Shown here: piece after piece, positions 13,382 to 24,125 of the stretch
Position numbering within the stretch: the first letter of the stretch is position 1
How the letters are laid out: the number at the start of each line of letters is the position of its first letter
Assembly (NCBI GenBank): GCA_024509875.1
Contig: JAMPIV010021235.1
Coordinates: 186,001 to 250,000 of the forward strand
DNA length: 64,000 nucleotides
DNA from: Oreohelix idahoensis
Taxonomy: Eukaryota; Mollusca; Gastropoda; Stylommatophora; Oreohelicidae
Direction: 5' to 3'
Translations under genes and position numbers: made by a program
The notes under the pieces: model-generated
What the model saw: only the letters and a program-made list of their open reading frames with translations
Database searches by the model: none
Told to the model about the DNA's origin: nothing

Positions 13382-13867
13382 TCACAACAAAATCTCCAGA
13401 TAACACAAGATCTTCAATAATGTGAAGAGATCATCCATGTCCCACTTCTCTGATGGTAACCTCTTGATAGCATCAAATATTAATAATTTCAGTGGCTCTT
13501 TACTTTTTGCTGCACATTTGCCTTTGAAATTATAAGCCAGTAATAACTCTAATTGGGCTGTAATTCCAGCACCTTCTCCCTTGAGACCATCTATTACTGT
13601 CTTCCAAACCTCTTTCTTAGCAGTTTCAGTAGCTTCCGTTACTGCTACTTTGGCTACAGATGTAGTATGCTCTATCTTAGCCTTTTTGTAATGAAGTTCT
13701 GCATCTTCTGGTACCTTCTCCAAATCAGACAGATCTGTATCAGACGTAGTCTCGTGTTGCTCCTGCATAGATTTAACTTGATCCTTCAATGCTTCGGCTT
13801 GCTGCTCTAATCTTTGTTTAGCAGCCTTAAATTGCTCTTCTAGTGCTTGAACTTTAATAAAGTACAC
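13382..13867 (-). CDS. Coiled-coil ORF, second frame (161 codons)
   Basis: The product starts with a heptad-like segment (residues about 5-40, rich in E, K, Q and L: QALEEQF, QRLEQQAEALKDQ). An acidic/serine stretch (TSDTDLSDLEKVPEDAE) and an Ala/Lys/Thr-rich helix follow. The C-terminal 60 residues are more globular (LLLAYNFKGKC; PSEKWDMDDLFTLL). The listed start is a GTG; a stop codon lies just upstream in this frame, and the frame overlaps the end of the 13840-14727 ORF by 28 bases at a -1 offset, so it is probably the continuation of that protein. The same arrangement exists at 25742-26227. No family was recognised; a Gag-like structural protein is possible but unproven. Confidence 0.55.
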   Translation of the reverse strand: MYFIKVQALEEQFKAAKQRLEQQAEALKDQVKSMQEQHETTSDTDLSDLEKVPEDAELHYKKAKIEHTTSVAKVAVTEATETAKKEVWKTVIDGLKGEGAGITAQLELLLAYNFKGKCAAKSKEPLKLLIFDAIKRLPSEKWDMDDLFTLLKILCYLEILL

Positions 13868-14727
13868 TTGTAACTCTTTTCCACAGCATTACATTTCTCC
13901 TTCCAACGATCTATCAGGACCCTGCAATGTTGCTCTTTAACTTGAGTATTACCCTTACACTCAGTTAATATCCTGTTCTCATTCACCTTGAATTTATCAT
14001 CTAATCTTTGAATACCATCTTTGTATTCCTTTACTAATCTCTGCTCAACAATCTTAAATTTTTCTTCTAATATTATACACTTTTCCTCTAAGGTTCCCTC
14101 TTCCTGAATCAGTTTGTCTATCTTTAACTGATCTTTGTCACACCAAAAACCCATTTTTGGCAAAAAAACTCCTTGGGATGTGTAACATGTCTCTGCATGT
14201 ATAGACACTGGAACACAAACTGGTTCCTCAGATGCTTTTATGGTTAGCTCTGTAGTCTTTGTACCACTCCTTTGGTTTTCTACCTGTGGTCTTACCATTT
14301 CCTTACTCTTGACTGAATCATTATCTATTCTACCCTTATCTGGTATCTTGACTTCGGTCACTGTCAATGACATCTCATTTGGAAATGAAGTGCTTTCCCA
14401 AGTGTAATCTGTCTGGACAGCAACATCATGCATCTCGGTTTGTACTGACACACTCCTTGTTTCAGTTTTAACCTTAGTCACTGCTGGATCAGATTTCTTC
14501 TTCAAATCCGATTTAGGTCTCTCATATTGACTGCATTTTGGTTGTACCTTAGTCTCAAAGGTACTCTTCATTTTCAACTGATAAACTTTCACACTATCTC
14601 TCTTCCTTACTTCTATATGAGAGTTATACACCTCATATGCATCACCATTCCTTAATGCCAATGCCAACTCTCTCAGAACTATCCCCCTTCTTCTGTTCTC
14701 ACAGGTTCGACTACACTCTTGAATCAT
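13840..14727 (-). CDS. Coiled-coil ORF, first frame (295 codons)
   Basis: The N-terminal third is basic and polar. Residues about 92-110 contain two closely spaced motifs, SVSVQTE and DVAVQTD, resembling the VQT/TQT core bound by dynein light chain LC8 in other proteins. Residues about 205-290 form a predicted coiled coil (LEEKCIILEEKFKIVEQRL and what follows). The chosen ATG at 14725-14727 lies about 10 bases after a strong 3' splice site on the minus strand (ttttttctgcag, exon starting about 14736), so an upstream exon is likely. The frame ends at a TAG inside the overlap with the next ORF. No enzyme domain was seen. A near-identical copy at 26200-27085 has one extra frame break. Confidence 0.55.
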   Translation of the reverse strand: MIQECSRTCENRRRGIVLRELALALRNGDAYEVYNSHIEVRKRDSVKVYQLKMKSTFETKVQPKCSQYERPKSDLKKKSDPAVTKVKTETRSVSVQTEMHDVAVQTDYTWESTSFPNEMSLTVTEVKIPDKGRIDNDSVKSKEMVRPQVENQRSGTKTTELTIKASEEPVCVPVSIHAETCYTSQGVFLPKMGFWCDKDQLKIDKLIQEEGTLEEKCIILEEKFKIVEQRLVKEYKDGIQRLDDKFKVNENRILTECKGNTQVKEQHCRVLIDRWKEKCNAVEKSYKCTLLKFKH

Positions 14728-14736
14728 CCATGGAAC

Positions 14737-14750
14737 CTGCAGAAAAAACC
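14737..14750 (-). other. Candidate 3' splice site upstream of the coiled-coil ORF
   Basis: The minus strand reads ggttttttctgcag followed by GTTCCATGG. The pyrimidine run and CAG fit a metazoan acceptor. The homologous copy at 27083 is truncated just before this point. Confidence 0.5.
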
Positions 14751-16312
14751 CTCCAAATTCTTGAACAATAGCTGTGTAAACATCACATGAGAAATACTAT
14801 TATTTACACTACAATGGATATACAAACAAAACTTAAACAGCTAACACCAATAAATGTTCAAATAATTCCACGGGGCACTAGACACCGAGTCTCTCCAAGA
14901 CCGGACCTCCCATACACTGGAATTAATTTTACAAAACCTATAGACAGATCAATACACGTTCCTTCCGGGAAAGAAAAATGTATTAATCTCACACAAAAAT
15001 ATAGCCAGAAATAAACTTAACGATTACAAACACTGCACAATGGATGACCACCAGAAAAAGCTTAAGTGGTATGTTAAACAGAGAAGTAAATGTTGCATAA
15101 AATAAATCAACTTATCTCTGAAGGAGAGTCATGAATGGCAGGTCCAATCAAGGCTGAAATTCTGCAGTAACGGTATGAGAAGTAGGCTACTGGGCGATAG
15201 CACTCCAGTTCCATATATTCTGAATAAAAAGAAACAGAAAACTATTAACATCTAATCAAAACTATAATAACATCTAAACAAATCTATAATATAAACATTA
15301 ATGTATGTACTACAACAATACTAATACTACAGTAATACTAAAGTCCAATATGCCTACAGTACTAACATTAGATCAGAAGTAAATATAATCTAGGTCTAAC
15401 CCAGTTACATGAAGACAAGTAGGCTATTACTTCAAATAAAACAAAACAAATATCTATCCTAATGTACTACAAACTAATTACATAAACCTGAAAAAATAAA
15501 GGCAAGTATTAGATTCAAAATATCAAAAACAATTACAAACACACACAACACAGCTAAGAAAAGAATGCCATACTAACAACACATCCACCAAATGGTAAAC
15601 AGCTTACACAAACTGTGCAAATCAAATGAACACACACCGCACGAAACAACTTTCACAAACGATAACGAAGAAAAAATAATACACAGACAATCAAAACTAA
15701 TTTATACAAATAATACGTATCTTAAGTACAGGTAAACTTGACAATCCACTAGGCTGAAGAACTAGTAGTAGTTGTTCACACTTGTTTTTCCTGGTGACTT
15801 CGTGAAATGATGTCGACAGAACACACAGCACATCACGTGACGTAGAAACTCATACTCTAAACGACAAACTTCGACAGGCCAGTACATGAACAATCCGCAG
15901 ACCGTGATGTTACGCTCTAGGACCTGATGTTGTAGGCAGAATAGACTGCAGCGACTGAGAATAGTGGCCAGTAGTAGCACACACCCGACCCACTTTCAGG
16001 ACGAAAAGGTCAGCATACACGATAGATAACACACACCGGATGCTACTTCTGCTTGGTTCAATGTACAGAAGATTCAAAGTTGAACTGTGACTGTTTTCCG
16101 ACACTACTTGAACTTCTTTGTTGAAACGAACAGTTACTTTGCAATACGTTCTCTCTCTGTGAAATATTCGAGTGCAGAAAGAAAGACACACGGGAGGTCA
16201 TGAACTTTTAACCCGTGTCAGGCCATCTACCGGTGTCACTGATGAAAAATACCTCGTTAGCCAACTCTGTTATGTACTTAGCACGGCTGTTTCACAGCTG
16301 TTTGCGAGCGAT
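14751..16312 (-). other. Unrecognised interior of the LTR element
   Basis: A/T-rich with frequent ACA/TAA. It holds only short frames, e.g. minus strand 15910-16191 (93 codons) and 15762-15980 (72 codons), which resemble no family I know. It lies downstream, on the minus strand, of a TATA/E-box promoter-like module at 16347-16377 and upstream of the splice acceptor at about 14740. It may be 5' untranslated exon plus intron. Confidence 0.35.
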
Positions 16313-16346
16313 CTTTTAGTTATTTCCCCTTTTTCCCCGACCGCGC

Positions 16347-16377
16347 TATTTATAGCCCACTTGACAGAGGTCACGTG
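16347..16377 (-). promoter_or_regulatory. Promoter-like module: E-box plus TATA box
   Basis: On the minus strand a palindromic CACGTG (16372-16377) lies 17 bp upstream of a consensus TATAAATA (16347-16354) in a G/C-rich setting. The same module recurs in R2 at about 19346-19377. If functional it would drive minus-strand transcription towards the coiled-coil ORF. Only sequence motifs support it. Confidence 0.4.
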
Positions 16378-17231
16378 GTCAGCTTCCTAATGGGAAAAAC
16401 ATGTGGCGATGTTTACTTTTGATAGGGCTTAATTAATGCTTTTAGGCTACTTTTTTATTATAAATACCGGCTTTAATTTTGCGTAAAGCTAGACTAGAAA
16501 TGTTAGAGTAAATTTTAGAACAAGAACAAACATTTTATCACAATTAGAACAGAAGATATAATAGTCTGAAATAGTGTAAAATTTACGTTTTTTTTATATT
16601 TTGTTATGGTTTGTTTATAATGCAATTTTCACTCAATCGGTCACAATCAACATGCATAACAAATTACAGAAATCAAAAGTAGAAAACATGCAGAAAATGG
16701 ATATCAAAGATTTGTTTTGGTTTCATGCGTAAAACATTAATTATTGAAAGTTTAAATTGCAAGTCCACATTTATTACCTTAAAATAACACACCCAATTGT
16801 CCCCAAAACATGTTTGAATTGCTTTTATGCTACTTTATTATTATAAATACCGGCTTTAATTTTGCGTAAAGCTAGACTAGAAATGTTAGAGTAAATTTTA
16901 GAACAAGAACAAACATTTTATCACAATTAGAACAGAAGATATAATAGTCTGAAATAGTGTAAAATTTACGTTTTTTTTTTTTTTTTTACATTTTGTTATG
17001 GTTTGTTTCTAATTCAATTTACACTAAAACGGTCACAATCAACATGCATAACAAATTACAGAAATCAAAAGTAGAAAACCTGCAGAAAATGGATATCAAA
17101 GTTTTGTTTTGGTTTCATGCGTCAAACTTAATTATTGAAAGCCCGGATGAAAAAGGAGGAGTCCCATTTATAGGCCTTAAAATAACACCCTCCAATTGTC
17201 CAAAGAACATGAGAGCTAACAATTATCTCAA

Positions 17232-18378
17232 TCATACATCATGAGTTCTGATCCAGTCTGCGCAATGTTTTTCTAATATGTGCTGTTTATGAATTGTCTT
17301 ACTAGGGAATAGCTTTCTGAACAAAGACATATAAGTCTCTATCGATGCTGTTATTGATTCTTTACTAATTGGTTTACTGTGTGATATTTTGGTGTGTACT
17401 TTCTCAAATGCTTCTTTCAGTGAGTTGAATTGTTCTTGGGCAATAAAAGCTATGTTAGTTATATCTTGTTTGTCTGTAATTTTCAGTGTTTGTGTAATGA
17501 TTGCTCTTGTAAGATCTTTATAAACTTTTTGTGTGAGATATCTGTGGCAGTGATTCCCTATAAATGCTCTGCTATTATAAGCCTGTTGTATGATTTTGTG
17601 TTTGGCTAGTACCTTGTCCATGTGTGAGCAAACTGGACCAGACCTAGTACACAGATCTTGAAACTGAAGTTTGGCCAGCGCATCTTGTGCATTTTCAAGT
17701 CTAACTTTAAAATTATCTGTCTCCTCCTTATCCTCACAAAGTTCAATACCTACCTGAAAAATTCAATTTTAGCTCCTAATTCTTCTGCCTATTTCCAGTT
17801 CCTACTAAATCTCTTCAAGTTCTTAAAAGTACTAATGTTTGCATGTATCTCTTGCGAATTCTCAAATATCTTTGCGTCTATTGTATCAGCTACCTGTTCT
17901 AGAAGTCTGTGGTGTTTCAAAACAATGCCTAATAAAATATGAAGGTAAGGAGGAGCTACATTTTCAATTTCAATCTCTAACATTGGTTTGTGTAAACAAT
18001 TATGGTAATGTGCCACTTGCCTTTTATTCCCTTTCCCATATTTCATATATCTATTGTAATCTCTTATCAACATGGCCAAACTTCTTGGTTTGCAAGTTGT
18101 ATGCTCTCTGGATGTCTTTGATGAAAATGTTTGGTTTGTCTGGAGCTCAAGGAATATACCCATGTCTGTGGTGTCTCCAGCAAAACAAGGAAATAATCCC
18201 CGAATAAGAAAACAACAACTTGTTTACCATCCCACTCTAAATATTTTAGTGACTCTATCTGAGCTTTCATGCCATTCATAAATATTTCTAAATTATCATA
18301 TGTATCTCTGACTCTAGCCATTGATAAAAGGATGGTATTAGATTTAGAATTTGGTTTCTCTAAATTTACTACCTGCAT
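17232..18378 (-). pseudogene. Broken transposase-like gene in R1
   Basis: Minus-strand frames 18067-18378, 17789-18163 and 17232-17621 read as consecutive pieces of one protein. Landmarks in order: a segment ending LEWDGKQVVVFLFGDY; then SLAMLIRDYNRYMKYGKGNK, AHYHNCLHKPML and APPYLHILLGIVLKHHRLLE; then a polar helical C-terminal part. The block expected right after FLFGDY, GLSGAQGIYPCLWC, is instead readable only on the plus strand (frame to 18207), so a segment of about 115 bp (roughly 18080-18195) is inverted. The GD...GxSG...PCxxC layout is reminiscent of the core of CACTA/KDZ-type DDE transposases, from memory and unverified. The gene is dead as it stands. Confidence 0.5.
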
Positions 18379-20633
18379 TGTAACTTTGAATGAAAGAAGA
18401 TATACAAACAGTTACTTAGAATTCGCTGGCAGCCGTCGTGTGCACAGGATTGTCTACCAAAGAACACCAATGGAACAGTCCTTATCTCACACACAAGTAA
18501 AAAAAAAAATTCATATTATAAATAGAAGATTAACAAGACTTGAAAGATAGATCAAATTATGTGGAAGTAATCTATCTATAGCTTTACATGTTTTCTGACG
18601 CTTATATACGTAGCTAAATATCATTATAAATGAATGAAAATGCAAAAACAGATGGTGCTTTACAAAAAGTTATTTTTTTACTACCTTATTTAAGATTTGT
18701 GGGTATCAGGAATGCGTTTAAAGGGATTTAAATGCTATAAAATCTGGTGACAATATGCTTGTTCTTGTAATGCCACACTCACAAAACTGACTACCACACA
18801 TTCTCAAGATATGAAACCAAAAAAAAAAAGTATGTGGAAATAATCTTTAGCTTCCCTTCGAGAAGTCTTTATAATTAGAAACTCAAACGAATGGGCCGAT
18901 TTTTAGATATTAAATTAATAAAAAGATTACTTATTTTATGAATTTCCTTAAATGATGACGCTGTTTTCAAAAGTCTGTAACTCCGTCAAAACTAATTTCA
19001 AACAAATAAAAATGCAATCAAAAATAGAACACAGAACAAAGTTATAGTACACAAAAGAATTTTAGCGCTGTGTTTATCCAAACGAGTGTGTAATGATTTA
19101 TATTTTACTGATTTTACTCACACATCAGCTGATTTTCCCCGAGCAAAAACTTAAATAGTCTTTTACGGTGCACACAAAATTTTATACCCGGTATCAGAAT
19201 TCCGGATTCACCGAAACTAAAAGAGCGCTCTGGTAAGGGCACAAACAGATCTGGAAAAGGCCAGGGTCCCCTTTTGGGCCCTTGAGTATAAGAGTGAGAT
19301 CCATCGATCTTTTGACAGTTATTTCCCCTTTTTCCCCGACCGCGCTATTTATAGCCCACTTGACAGAGGTCACGTGGTCAGCACTTCCTAATGCTATACA
19401 AGCTTCTACATGTGGCGATGTTTACTTTTGATAGGGCTTAATTAATGCTTTTAGGCTACTTTATTATTATAAATACCGGCTTTATCCTTCACGTAAAGCT
19501 AGACTAGAAATGTTATGAGTAAATTTTAGAACAAGAACAAACATTTTATCACAATTAGAACAGAAGATATAATAGTCTGAAATAGTGTAAAATTTACGTT
19601 TTTTTTTATATTTTGTTATGGTTTGTTTATAATGCAATTTTCACTAAATTGGTCACAATCAACATGCATAACAAATTACAGAAATCAAAAGTAGAAAAAC
19701 CTGCAGAAAATGGATATCAAAGATTTGTTTTGGTTTCATGCGTCAAACATTAATTATTGAAAGTTTAAATTGCAAGTCCACATTTATTACCTTAAAATAA
19801 CACACCCAATTGTCCCCAAAACATGTTTGAATTGCTTTTATGCTACTTTATTATTATAAATACCGGCTTTAATTTTGCGTAAAGCTAGACTAGAAATGTT
19901 AGAGTAACATTTTAGAACAAGAACAAACATTTTATCACAATTAGAACAGAAGATATAATAGTCTGAAATAGTGTAAAATTTACGTTTTTTTTTTGGCCAC
20001 TCGAAAATGGGCTGGGAGACTTTTTCACTAAATCGTGGATTCAACTCATAAGAAAAGGTTTACAGAAACAAAAGTGGCTGATAAACCTGTCCCAGAAAAT
20101 GGATGCAAAGTCGTGGGTTTTGTTTACATGCGTCAAACAGATTAAATTGAAAGTTGAAATTGAGGAAATTTATTGAACCTTAACAAGAACAGACATTGTC
20201 CCCAACCAACGATCCGTTTCAATTGCTTTTATCCGCTGCAGACCCAATTATTATAAATACCGGCTTTAATTTTGCGTAAGGCTAGACTAGAAATGTTAGA
20301 GTAAATTTTAGAACAAGAACAAACATTTTATCACAATTAGAACAGAAGATATCCGTCTGAAATAGTGAAAATTAGACAATCTTTTTTTTTACCGATTTTG
20401 TTATGGTTTGGAACTAGGCCAATTTTCAGCTGATAGAAACGGTCTGGCAATCAACTCATAACAAACCTTACAGAAATCACGGTAGAAAAACGCAGAACAG
20501 GATATCAAAGTTTTGTTTTGGTTTCATGCGTCAAACATTAATTATTGAAAGTTTAAATTGCATGTCCACATTTATAACCTTAAAATAACACACCCAATTG
20601 TCCCCAGAACATGAGAGCTAACAATTATCTCAA

Positions 20634-21780
20634 TCATACATCATGAGTTCTGATCCAGTCTGCGCAATGTTTTTCTAATATGTGCTGTTTATGAATTGTC
20701 TTACTAGGGAATAGCTTTCTGAACAAAGACATATAAGTCTCTATCGATGCTGTTATTGATTCTTTACTAATTGGTTTACTGTGTGATATTTTGTTGTGTA
20801 CTTTCTCAAATGCTTCTTTCAGTGAGTTGAATTGTTCTTGGGCAATAAAAGCTATGTTAGTTATATCTTGTTTGTCTGTAATTTTCAGTGTTTGTGTAAT
20901 GATTGCTCTTGTAAGATCTTTATAAACTTTTTGTGTGAGATATCTGTGGCAGTGATTCCCTATAAATGCTCTGCTATTATAAGCCTGTTGTATGATTTTG
21001 TGTTTGGCTAGTACCTTGTCCATGTGTGAGCAAACTGGACCAGACCTAGTACACAGATCTTGAAACTGAAGTTTGGCCAGCGCATCTTGTGCATTTTCAA
21101 GTCTAACTTTAAAATTATCTGTCTCCTCCTTATCCTCACAAAGTTCAATACCTACCTGAAAAATTCAATTTTAGCTCCTAATTCTTCTGCCTATTTCCAG
21201 TTCCTACTAAATCTCTTCAAGTTCTTAAAAGTACTAATGTTTGCATGTATCTCTTGCGAATTCTCAAATATCTTTGCGTCTATTGTATCAGCTACCTGTT
21301 CTAGAAGTCTGTGGTGTTTCAAAACAATGCCTAATAAAATATGAAGGTAAGGAGGAGCTACATTTTCAATTTCAATCTCTAACATTGGTTTGTGTAAACA
21401 ATTATGGTAATGTGCCACTTGCCTTTTATTCCCTTTCCCATATTTCATATATCTATTGTAATCTCTTATCAACATGGCCAAACTTCTTGGTTTGCAAGTT
21501 GTATGCTCTCTGGATGTCTTTGATGAAAATGTTTGGTTTGTCTGGAGCTCAAGGAATATACCCATGTCTGTGGTGTCTCCAGCAAAACAAGGAAATAATC
21601 CCCGAATAAGAAAACAACAACTTGTTTACCATCCCACTCTAAATATTTTAGTGACTGTATCTGAGCTTTCATGCCATTCATAAATATTTCTAAATTATCA
21701 TATGTATCTCTGACTCTAGCCATTGATAAAAGGATGATATTAGATTTAGAATTTGGTTTCTCTAAATTTACTACCTGCAT
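20634..21780 (-). pseudogene. Broken transposase-like gene in R2
   Basis: Same three minus-strand frames as in R1 (20634-21023, 21191-21565, 21469-21780) with only a few substitutions. It carries the same inverted segment (about 21482-21597), so the inversion happened before the block was duplicated. Both copies share every frame break, which argues against independent decay after duplication. Confidence 0.5.
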
Positions 21781-21916
21781 TGTAACTTTGAATGAAAGAA
21801 GATATACAAACAGTTACTTAGAATTCTTTGGCAGCCGTCGTGTGCACAGGATTGTCTACCAAAGAACACCAATGGAACAGTCCTTATCTCACACACAATA
21901 AAAAAAAAATTCATAT

Positions 21917-22283
21917 TTTTTTTTTTTTTTTTTTTTTTGCGTTCGCCCGCTAATACTCGAGGCGAAATCTCAGGTTGTTATTTTATGTCTAACCTGACAT
22001 TGATTTTACGTGAGTATCCCTTTATTTCTTGTACAGAGACAGGTGTCCCTCGCCATTCAGGCAAATACTCGCCGATTTCGGAGGTACCCATTGCAGCTGG
22101 GTCGGCTCAGGAGCCGCCAGTCCCTGGTCGACGACACTCCTTCAAATGTCCTCGCCAGGTCTCGAGTTAATCCAGTCCAAATCCCGGTCGACGAAAAATC
22201 CTCAAATGCCGTCGCCCGGGTTTGATCCTGTATCACCCGGTCGCCAGAGCGGTGTTGTAACCACTACGCTAGCGCGGCTCCCT
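21917..22283 (-). mobile_element. tRNA-derived SINE with 8-bp TSD
   Basis: A 367-bp insertion is absent from R1. Its poly(A) appears as a T run at 21917-21938, so it lies on the minus strand. The head reads GGGAGCCGCGCTAGCG then TAGTGGTTA (A-box-like), and about 35 bases later GGATCAAACCC (B-box-like), the internal RNA polymerase III promoter of tRNA-type SINEs. A G/C-rich body with GTCGTCGACC-type repeats follows. The duplication attcatat flanks it at 21909-21916 and 22284-22291. Confidence 0.85.
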
Positions 22284-23025
22284 ATTCATATTATAAATAG
22301 AAGATTAACAAGACTTGAAAGATAGATCAAATTATGTGGAAGTAATCTATCTATAGCTCTACATGTTTTCTGACGCTTATATACATAGCTAAATATCATT
22401 ATAAATGAATGAAAATGCAAAAACAGATGGTGCTTTACAAAAAGTTATTTTTTTACTACCTTATTTAAGATTTGTGAGTATCAGGAATGCGTTTACAGGG
22501 ATCTAAATGCTATAAAATCTGGTGACAATATGCTTGTTCTTGTAAAGCCACACTCACAAAACTGACTACCACACATTCTAAAGATATGAAACCAAAAAAA
22601 AAAAGTATGTGGAAATAATCTTTAGCTTCCCTTCGAGAAGTCTTTATAATTATAAACTCAAACGAATGGGCCGATTTTTAGATATTACATTAATACAAAG
22701 ATTACTTATTTTATGAATTTTCTCAAATGATGACGCTGTTTTCAAAAGTCTGTAACTCCGTCAAAACTAATTTCAAACAAATAAAAATGCAATAAAAAAA
22801 TAGAACACAGAACAAAGTTATAGTACACAAAAGAATTTTAGCGCTGTGTTTATCCAGAACGAGTGTGTAATGATTTATATTTTACTGATTTTACTCACAC
22901 ATCAGCTGATTTTCCCCGCCAAAAACTTAAATAGTCTTTTACGGTGAACACGAAAATTTTATACCCGGTATCAGAATTCCGGTCACCGAAACTAAAAGAG
23001 CGCTCTGGTATAGGGCACAAACAGC

Positions 23026-23243
23026 CGTGTTAGGAATAAGCTTGAAAATAGTGCTCTATCAACGATGTGTATGTCAGTAGGTCACGACTTGCTGGACTGA
23101 ACTCCCCGTTGATCGGCTGAGAGTATATTTTGGCCTTCAGGACCGTATATTCCCAGCACAGTGTAACAATTACAGACTGTTTACATTTGTAGATGCAGGG
23201 GTGAAGTAGTTGATCTTTCCTTGCTTCCCTAGGTTCAATTTTC
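23026..23243 (-). other. Leader region after the 5' LTR
   Basis: About 220 bp lie between the primer-binding-site-like sequence and block R2. A minus-strand frame runs from the LTR to 23030 (PREARKDQLLHPCIYKC...), but it has no recognisable domain and is probably chance or a Gag remnant. Confidence 0.3.
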
Positions 23244-23261
23244 TCCTTGTTCGAGCCCCCA
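23244..23261 (-). other. Primer-binding-site-like sequence
   Basis: Two bases after the LTR end (TGACA, GC) the minus strand reads TGGGGGCTCGAACAAGGA. The first ten bases equal the start of the tRNA-Pro primer site of many retroelements; the remainder diverges. Its position marks the 23264-24125 LTR as a 5' LTR for the element extending to lower coordinates. Confidence 0.55.
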
Positions 23262-23263
23262 GC

Positions 23264-24125
23264 TGTCAGAATGACTGTTTGATGGATGTGGCGTGTGTAG
23301 ATGATGATCAATACTAGGGATATGAATGAACACGAACGCCACTGGTTACAGCTTCATGACATTTATTTAAAAATTCACATACGGGTCCTGGATATCAAAT
23401 ATATCAGCAAGCATACGGACATCACATCCAGGCTGACAATGCCTGTAAGAAATAACTGTCACGACAATAACTAGGGACTAGCCTCCCTGACGTGCACAAA
23501 CAGCACACTGAATACTTATACGTGCGGTATACCCTCCTCGCACAAATAAATCACCGTCCAGGTGTATATATCACTTATCAGTGATTGGCGGCATAACCCT
23601 CGCCATACATTCATATAATCTCCTCACAGGCGGGACAAACACTTCGCCTGTACTTTATAGCTACCAGGCGGGAAATGCGTCGCCTTACTCCTTCGTAGCT
23701 CCAAGGTGGAAAACCCTCACCTTATAATGTTCTCCATGAACATGAAATGCTGGCTCCAACAGGAGCGTCTCCAGGCGAGAAACACATCGCCATTAATAAG
23801 TAACTAGATAGAATCTATCACAGCATAAATATCATAGTCACAAATACGGATCCTCTCAGTCACAAAAATACGAGCTTATAGCTCGGCTTCTAAACACACA
23901 CTCGAGCGCCTAGCTCGGCGGTCAAACACAGAATAATCCAGTCACACCAGATTTGTGTTCACTACATGCTTTCTCTCAATGCATGAACAAGTCACACCAT
24001 GTTGACATAAAGTCAGACATTAACTCATGTAGCTGAGTTACACTTAAACAATTGTTTACAACAGTTCAGTGACCCTTAACACCAACCACTATCATCATTC
24101 CTACTCATGAAAATGTTCTGTGACA
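23264..24125 (-). repeat. LTR shared by two tandem element units
   Basis: Same 862-bp LTR as 10894-11755, with the same ends and hairpin series. Both sides look internal: a primer-binding-site-like sequence on the low side and a polypurine tract plus 3' internal sequence on the high side. It therefore serves as 5' LTR of the complete unit and 3' LTR of the partial one. Confidence 0.85.

Larger units (their letters stand above)
16313..19250. repeat. Repeat block R1 (about 2.9 kb)
   Basis: R1 is directly repeated as R2 (19310-23025); coordinates in the conserved core differ by 3402. Both begin with a 'ttatttccccttt' segment and end with 'gcgctctggta...gggcacaaacag'. R1 starts with two tandem copies of a roughly 380-bp A/T-rich sub-repeat ('ataccggctttaattttgcg', about 16446-17220), then carries a broken transposase-like gene and an A/T-rich tail. 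A unique spacer of about 60 bp (19251-19309) separates the blocks. Confidence 0.85.
19310..23025. repeat. Repeat block R2 (about 3.7 kb)
   Basis: Second direct copy of R1. It is longer because the 380-bp sub-repeat is present three times (about 19441-20620) and a SINE is inserted at 21917-22283. Part of the sub-repeat array (about 19990-20510) is much more diverged than the rest of the block, which matches R1 at well over 95%. Confidence 0.85.
10894..24125 (-). mobile_element. LTR retrotransposon-like element with two 862-bp LTRs
   Basis: Two 862-bp direct repeats (10894-11755 and 23264-24125) begin TGTCA and end TGACA. They are about 98-99% identical by eye (roughly a dozen differences). 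On the minus strand a primer-binding-site-like sequence follows the 23264-24125 copy and a polypurine tract precedes the 10894-11755 copy, so the element reads right to left. The 11.5-kb interior has no recognisable gag, protease, reverse transcriptase or integrase. It holds a coiled-coil ORF, a twice-repeated block with a broken transposase-like gene, and a SINE. A large non-autonomous element is the simplest reading; a composite of nested insertions is the alternative. Confidence 0.75.

Noticed and set aside
15910..16191. 93-codon minus-strand ORF as a gene
   Set aside because: No homology recognised and no support beyond being open; kept only as part of an unrecognised stretch.
17839..18207. 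Plus-strand ORF with a GLSGAQG motif as a separate gene
   Set aside because: Only the last 40 codons look protein-like and they are the inverted piece of the minus-strand gene.
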